A stretch of DNA of 9,700 bases, from NCBI GenBank assembly GCA_018067115.1, contig JAGPVI010000287.1:1-9700 (forward strand), read 5' to 3'. Both the position numbers and the translations under genes were made by a program. The DNA is from Bizionia sp. Its GTDB lineage: Bacteria; Bacteroidota; Bacteroidia; Flavobacteriales; Flavobacteriaceae. Below are positions 6,763 to 9,700 of the stretch, in pieces. Each line of letters begins with the position of its first letter. Positions within the stretch are counted from its first letter, which is position 1. Below the pieces are notes generated by a model. It was not told the DNA's origin and did not search any database. It saw nothing but the letters and a program-made list of their open reading frames with translations.

Positions 6763-7008
6763 ATGGGTGTAGAGTTACTAATCTGGATAAGTTTTTACTT
6801 TAGTGTATACAGAGCGTATTGGAAGACTTCAAAGGGAAATAAAGTATTCTATGTAATCGTCCCCTTTTTCTATTTAGGTTTTCTCGCGTTAGGGATTGCA
6901 GCATTTGTGGGAGCTCTCCCAATTTTTGCTCGGGAAGCGACTGCGGAAAGCCCGACCCTTGTGGTAACGCACAAAAAAAATCCCAAACAAAATTGTAAGG
7001 GATTTTAA
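6763..7008 (+). CDS. Doubtful small hydrophobic ORF (81 aa)
   Basis: The ORF starts at ATG 6763. Residues 1-55 look like a small membrane protein: hydrophobic segments at about 3-16 (VELLIWISFYFSVY) and 28-54 (VFYVIVPFFYLGFLALGI...), joined by a short basic loop. Residues about 42-69 are encoded by the GC-rich element at 6886-6970, and the rest comes from the ahcY terminator hairpin, so the C-terminal third has an unprotein-like origin (REATAESPTLVVTHKKN). The first half could be a real short gene whose end has been replaced or extended by the element, or the whole ORF may be accidental. There is no Shine-Dalgarno sequence or clear promoter. No family is recognised and no function is proposed. 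Confidence 0.3.
   Translation: MGVELLIWISFYFSVYRAYWKTSKGNKVFYVIVPFFYLGFLALGIAAFVGALPIFAREATAESPTLVVTHKKNPKQNCKGF
6886..6970 (+). ncRNA. GC-rich structured element, candidate flavobacterial RNA or repeat
   Basis: These 85 bases are about 56% GC in an AT-rich region. The ends pair exactly: GCGTTA (6886-6891) with TAACGC (6965-6970). Inside, GCAG (6898-6901) can pair with CTGC (6941-6944), AGGG (6891-6894) with CCCT (6956-6959), and TGGGA (6908-6912) with TCCCA (6917-6921) around a GCTC tetraloop. An alternative pairing CGGG (6931-6934) with CCCG (6951-6954) competes with part of this. From memory, the flanks GGGATTGCAGC (6892-6902) and GCGGAAAGCCCGACCC (6943-6958), with a variable hairpin between them, recur between genes in many Flavobacteriaceae; I could not check this. 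The Rfam Flavo-1 motif is a candidate identity. Whether it is transcribed, and on which strand, is unknown. Confidence 0.4.
6973..7006 (-). terminator. Hairpin terminator of ahcY
   Basis: AAAATCCC (6977-6984) pairs with GGGATTTT (6999-7006), an 8-bp stem with a 14-base loop that may pair further (ACA/TGT). On the minus strand the stem is followed by an eight-T run (6980-6973), giving a good intrinsic terminator 55 bases after the ahcY stop. On the plus strand only four T follow before AAAT, so termination of plus-strand transcripts would be weaker. Confidence 0.75.
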
Positions 7009-7061
7009 ATATAATAAGTAAACGCTTGCCAATCTAGAGTATTGCTACCTAGCGCGTTTTT

Positions 7062-8378
7062 CTAGTATCTGTAGTATTCTGGCTTGTATGGGCCTTCTAC
7101 TTTAACACCAATATAGTCTGCTTGGTATTGCTCTAATTCTGTAAGCTCAACTCCAATTTTTGCTAAGTGTAATTTTGCTACTTTTTCGTCTAAATGCTTT
7201 GGTAGCATATACACATCGTTTTCGTAAGCATCTCTGTTACACCATAATTCAATTTGTGCTAAGGTTTGGTTTGTAAACGAGTTACTCATTACAAAACTTG
7301 GGTGACCTGTTGCGCAACCTAGGTTTACTAAACGTCCTTCGGCTAATAAAATAATATCTTTACCGTCGATAGTATATTTGTCAACTTGGGGTTTAATGGT
7401 GTTTTTAGTATCGCCATAGTTATCGTTTAACCAAGATACTTGAATTTCGTTATCGAAATGTCCAATATTACAAACGATGGTTTTATCTTTCATTGCCTTA
7501 AAGTGCTCACCACGTACAATGTCTTTATTTCCAGTTGTTGTAATAATAATATCGGCAGTTTTAATAACTGTTTCTAGTTTTTTAACTTCGAAGCCGTCCA
7601 TTGCTGCTTGTAACGCACAAATTGGGTCGATTTCTGTAACGGTAACAATACTTCCTGCACCTTTAAAAGACGCTGCTGTACCTTTACCAACATCGCCATA
7701 ACCACAAACAATAACACGTTTACCAGCTAACATAATATCTGTTGCACGACGTACTGCATCTACGGCACTCTCGCGACATCCGTATTTGTTATCGAATTTA
7801 GATTTTGTTACACTGTCGTTTACGTTAATTGCTGGCATTGGTAATGTTCCTGCTTTTACACGCTCGTATAAACGGTGTACTCCTGTTGTTGTTTCTTCAG
7901 ATAAACCGTTAATTCCTGCTGCTAATTCTGGGTATTTATCTAATACCATATTTGTTAAATCTCCACCGTCATCAAGAATCATATTTAATGGTTTTCTGTC
8001 TTCACCAAAAAATAAGGTTTGTTCTATACACCAGTCAAATTCTTCTTCCGTCATATCTTTCCAAGCATAAACAGCAGTTCCTGTCTCTGCAATAGCCGCA
8101 GCCGCTTGATCTTGAGTAGAGAAAATATTACAAGAACTCCAAGTTACTTCTGCACCTAAAGCTTGTAAAGTTTCTATTAAAACAGCCGTTTGAATGGTCA
8201 TATGTAAACAACCTGCAATACGTGCCCCTTTTAAAGGTTGTGAGTTTTTGTATTCTTCGCGTAAGCTCATTAAACCTGGCATCTCTGCTTCGGCTAATTC
8301 TATTTCTTTTCTTCCCCAATCTGCTAAAGACATATCTTTAACTTTGTTAGGTACATAAGCAATTGTTTTTGTACTCAT
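7062..8378 (-). CDS. ahcY: S-adenosylhomocysteine hydrolase (adenosylhomocysteinase)
   Basis: This cytosolic NAD-dependent enzyme splits S-adenosylhomocysteine to adenosine and homocysteine, removing the product inhibitor of methyltransferases and feeding the activated methyl cycle. It has 438 residues, normal for the family. Substrate-side motifs are GCLHMTIQTAVLIETL (His59), DDGGD (136-140), SEETTTGVHRLY (Glu161/162) and NDSVTKSKFDN (Lys192, Asp196). The Rossmann segment at 222-250 has GYGDVGKG for NAD binding. NIGHFDNEI (304-312), GCATGHPSFVMSNSF and the C-terminal KPEYYRY, which reaches into the NAD site of the neighbouring subunit, are all present. The start at 8378 gives MSTKTIAYVPNKVKDMSLADWG as in relatives; no Shine-Dalgarno sequence. 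It is monocistronic, with its terminator at 6973-7006. Confidence 0.98.
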   Translation of the reverse strand: MSTKTIAYVPNKVKDMSLADWGRKEIELAEAEMPGLMSLREEYKNSQPLKGARIAGCLHMTIQTAVLIETLQALGAEVTWSSCNIFSTQDQAAAAIAETGTAVYAWKDMTEEEFDWCIEQTLFFGEDRKPLNMILDDGGDLTNMVLDKYPELAAGINGLSEETTTGVHRLYERVKAGTLPMPAINVNDSVTKSKFDNKYGCRESAVDAVRRATDIMLAGKRVIVCGYGDVGKGTAASFKGAGSIVTVTEIDPICALQAAMDGFEVKKLETVIKTADIIITTTGNKDIVRGEHFKAMKDKTIVCNIGHFDNEIQVSWLNDNYGDTKNTIKPQVDKYTIDGKDIILLAEGRLVNLGCATGHPSFVMSNSFTNQTLAQIELWCNRDAYENDVYMLPKHLDEKVAKLHLAKIGVELTELEQYQADYIGVKVEGPYKPEYYRY

Positions 8379-8458
8379 AATGTGTTTTAAGTTTTATTAG
8401 CTTCGCAACTTTGGGTTAAACTTAAAATAGCTTAAATTCGTCAACCAAAACTGAAAAG

Positions 8459-8472
8459 TAGCCTTTAGGCTA
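8459..8472. repeat. Inverted repeat TAGCCTTTAGGCTA at the PPTase promoter
   Basis: Five-base arms TAGCC and GGCTA flank TTTA. The right arm overlaps the first two bases of the TATATTTG element at 8471, so a protein bound here would sit in the spacer and touch the -7 site. It could also be a chance palindrome. Confidence 0.35.
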
Positions 8473-8478
8473 TATTTG
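8471..8478 (+). promoter_or_regulatory. Candidate -7 element (TATATTTG) for the PPTase operon
   Basis: TATATTTG is a full match to TAnnTTTG, the same octamer as in the rplU promoter, and lies 50 bases before the ATG at 8528. The -33 region is poor: CTG at 8451-8453 with a 17-base spacer is the nearest match to TTG. It implies a leader of roughly 44 bases. Confidence 0.5.
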
Positions 8479-8496
8479 CAATAAAATTTCAGACTG

Positions 8497-8504
8497 CAAA
8501 GATA
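8497..8504 (-). promoter_or_regulatory. Candidate -7 element (TATCTTTG) for ahcY
   Basis: The minus strand of 8504-8497 reads TATCTTTG, a full consensus match. It lies 119 bases before the ahcY start, implying a leader of about 110 bases that crosses the divergent PPTase promoter. No TTG at proper spacing was found, so the assignment is tentative. I see no known SAH or SAM riboswitch in the leader. Confidence 0.35.
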
Positions 8505-8527
8505 ATCAATAACATTCAGAATATTAA

Positions 8528-9154
8528 ATGCCTCTTTATAAAACCATTATTGAAAATTCACAAACTACTGTTAAAATCTGGAAAATAGAGGAGTCTTACA
8601 GTGATTTATTGGCGCCAATTACCTTAAAACCAGAGAGTGCCTTGCGTCTGTCTGGAATGAAAAGTGAATTGCATCAACGCGGATTTTTAAGTGTGAGGCA
8701 CCTGCTTGCAGCGTTTGGGTATACCGATGCCGATTTGTTTTATGACGCTAATGGTAAGCCGCACTTAAAGGATGGTAAGTATATTTCTATTACACATTCC
8801 TTTACGTTTTCGGCCGTAATTATAAGTGATAATGAAGTGGGAATAGATATAGAAAAACAGCGCGATAAAATTCAAAGAATTGCTTCTAAGTTTGTAGACT
8901 ATGAATTTGATTATCTTAAAGAAAAAGACACCGATTATATTAATAGGTTAACCGTTATTTGGGGAGCTAAAGAATCGCTTTATAAGCTGTTTGCTACCCC
9001 AGGAATGCTATTTAAAAAACACTTTTTGGTTATTCCGTTTTGTATGAAAGATCTTGAAACTGTGGCTTGGATCGATTACAACGGACTCAAAAAAAGATAC
9101 AACACGAAGTTTCTCGAGTTTGAAGGATTTACTTGCGTTTATGCTTTAGGATAA
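8528..9154 (+). CDS. 4'-phosphopantetheinyl transferase, Sfp-like superfamily
   Basis: This 208-residue enzyme is expected to move the 4'-phosphopantetheine arm from coenzyme A to a serine of an acyl, peptidyl or aryl carrier protein in the cytoplasm. Superfamily motifs in order are GKPHLKDGKYISITHS (76-91, the substrate-side P1/P2 region with His90), VGIDIE (104-109, Asp107 and Glu109 as Mg ligands) and WGAKESLYKLF (145-155, with Glu149 and Lys153). Length is typical of the Sfp-like group rather than AcpS (about 120). It may serve fatty acid synthesis or secondary metabolism; no carrier protein gene is in the window. Its stop (9152-9154) is directly followed by the ATG of the next gene, so the two are almost certainly co-transcribed and may be translationally coupled. 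Confidence 0.9.
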   Translation: MPLYKTIIENSQTTVKIWKIEESYSDLLAPITLKPESALRLSGMKSELHQRGFLSVRHLLAAFGYTDADLFYDANGKPHLKDGKYISITHSFTFSAVIISDNEVGIDIEKQRDKIQRIASKFVDYEFDYLKEKDTDYINRLTVIWGAKESLYKLFATPGMLFKKHFLVIPFCMKDLETVAWIDYNGLKKRYNTKFLEFEGFTCVYALG

Positions 9155-9700
9155 ATGAAATATATTCTAGAACATATAAAAGCATCGGCAGCTGTAAATA
9201 AAAAATTACTAGCTATTCTAATTGATCCCGATAAGCAGACTATTGAAGCCTTGCCGGAGTTTATTCAATTGGTAAATGCATCGGTGATTTCACATATTTT
9301 TATTGGTGGTAGTACCGTAGAAGTAGAACGTACAGAACGGTTAGTTTTAGAGTTGAGAACGCTAACGAGTTTGCCTCTAATTTTGTTTCCTGGCGATGTC
9401 ACGCAGCTTACCGAGGCAGCAGATGCTGTATTGTTTTTATCTTTAATTTCTGGTGATAATCCGGAGTATTTAATTGGTAAGCATAGAAAGTCGGCTGCTG
9501 TCTTAAGAAATAGTGATTTAGAAATCATCCCTACAGGATATGTCCTTATTGAAAGCGGAAAAGAAACCGCCGTGCAGCGCGTTACCAAAACGAAACCTTT
9601 AGAGATGTGCAATACTACTATTGCAGATACCACGAAGGCTGGAGAGCTTTTAGGTATGCAATTAATCTATTTGGAAGCGGGTAGTGGGGCTATTAACCCG
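9155..9700 (+). CDS. Geranylgeranylglyceryl/heptaprenylglyceryl phosphate synthase-like protein (partial, cut by right edge)
   Basis: I translated this from ATG at 9155, immediately after the PPTase stop: 182 codons open to the window end. The sequence matches the PcrB/GGGPS (TIM-barrel) family: LAILIDPDK (19-27), FIGGST (49-54, phosphate binding), LFPGDVTQLTEAADAVLFLS (77-96), SGDNPEYLIGKH (99-110), IIPTGYVLIESG (124-135) and IYLEAGSGA (171-179). The closest type is group II GGGPS, found in Archaea and Bacteroidota. These enzymes join a polyprenyl diphosphate to sn-glycerol-1-phosphate to form an ether bond, the first committed step of archaeal membrane lipids. The prenyl length and end product in this bacterium are unknown. 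Roughly 60-70 residues are missing at the C-terminus. Confidence 0.93.
   Translation, partial: MKYILEHIKASAAVNKKLLAILIDPDKQTIEALPEFIQLVNASVISHIFIGGSTVEVERTERLVLELRTLTSLPLILFPGDVTQLTEAADAVLFLSLISGDNPEYLIGKHRKSAAVLRNSDLEIIPTGYVLIESGKETAVQRVTKTKPLEMCNTTIADTTKAGELLGMQLIYLEAGSGAINP

Noticed and set aside
7020..7059. Possible second terminator (AAACGC with GCGTTT) just after the ahcY stop
   Set aside because: The stem is only six base pairs with a 28-base loop, and the T-run is on the plus strand, which is the wrong direction for ahcY. The hairpin at 6973-7006 is much better.
7477..8070. Plus-strand ORFs opposite ahcY
   Set aside because: They mirror the conserved ahcY coding sequence and show no start signals or domains of their own.
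8379..8527. Possible SAH or SAM riboswitch in the ahcY leader
   Set aside because: The leader is AT-rich and I find no stems or conserved blocks of the known SAH or SAM classes. An Infernal search would settle it.
9265..9633. Minus-strand ORF of 122 codons
   Set aside because: It is antisense to the prenyl-glyceryl phosphate synthase, which has strong family motifs across the same bases.
1..9700. Defence system, mobile element, CRISPR array or biosynthetic cluster
   Set aside because: I saw no repeat-spacer array, transposase, integrase, restriction or toxin-antitoxin genes, and no carrier-protein or synthase genes next to the PPTase. Apart from the element at 6886-6970 the window is ordinary core genome.

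Overview
The window reads as chromosomal DNA of a member of the Bacteroidota, most likely a Flavobacteriaceae species. The DNA is AT-rich. Most starts have no Shine-Dalgarno sequence, and several genes are preceded by the Bacteroidota -7 promoter element TAnnTTTG. The gene content also fits: a two-gene M16 peptidase pair, ribosomal protein L21 with a C-terminal extension, a small four-helix membrane protein resembling DUF4199, and a group II geranylgeranylglyceryl phosphate synthase-like enzyme. There is no sign of phage, insertion sequence, CRISPR, tRNA or rRNA. This is mostly ordinary core-genome sequence.

Layout, left to right. (1) 1-542, minus: a lipoprotein with a heavy-metal-associated (HMA) domain and a very cysteine-rich tail, cut by the left edge. 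(2) 635-1516, plus: an EamA/DMT transporter, separated by a shared hairpin terminator from the convergent next unit. (3) 5055-1568, minus: two exported M16 peptidase homologues, the first with the zinc motif and the second without it but carrying the R/Y substrate motif and an extra C-terminal domain. They look like one functional heterodimer. (4) 5255-5707, plus: the DUF4199-like membrane protein. (5) 5782-6560, plus: rplU-rpmA with a textbook flavobacterial promoter and a strong terminator. (6) 6561-7061: a mainly non-genic stretch with two small palindromes, a doubtful small hydrophobic ORF, a GC-rich segment that can fold as a structured RNA, and a hairpin terminator for the converging ahcY. 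(7) 8378-7062, minus: ahcY, S-adenosylhomocysteine hydrolase. (8) 8528 to the right edge, plus: a phosphopantetheinyl transferase followed with no gap by a prenyl-glyceryl phosphate synthase, cut by the right edge.

The genes do not form a single pathway. The linked pairs are the M16 heterodimer, L21/L27 of the large ribosomal subunit, and the phosphopantetheinyl transferase/prenyl-glyceryl phosphate synthase operon. The last pair may share only a promoter, or may both serve lipid or secondary metabolism. The best candidate for something poorly described is the structured GC-rich element at 6886-6970, which overlaps the 3' half of the doubtful small ORF. Next are the metallothionein-like tail of the HMA lipoprotein, the Rho_N/SAP-like extension on L21, and the archaeal-type ether-lipid enzyme in a bacterium.
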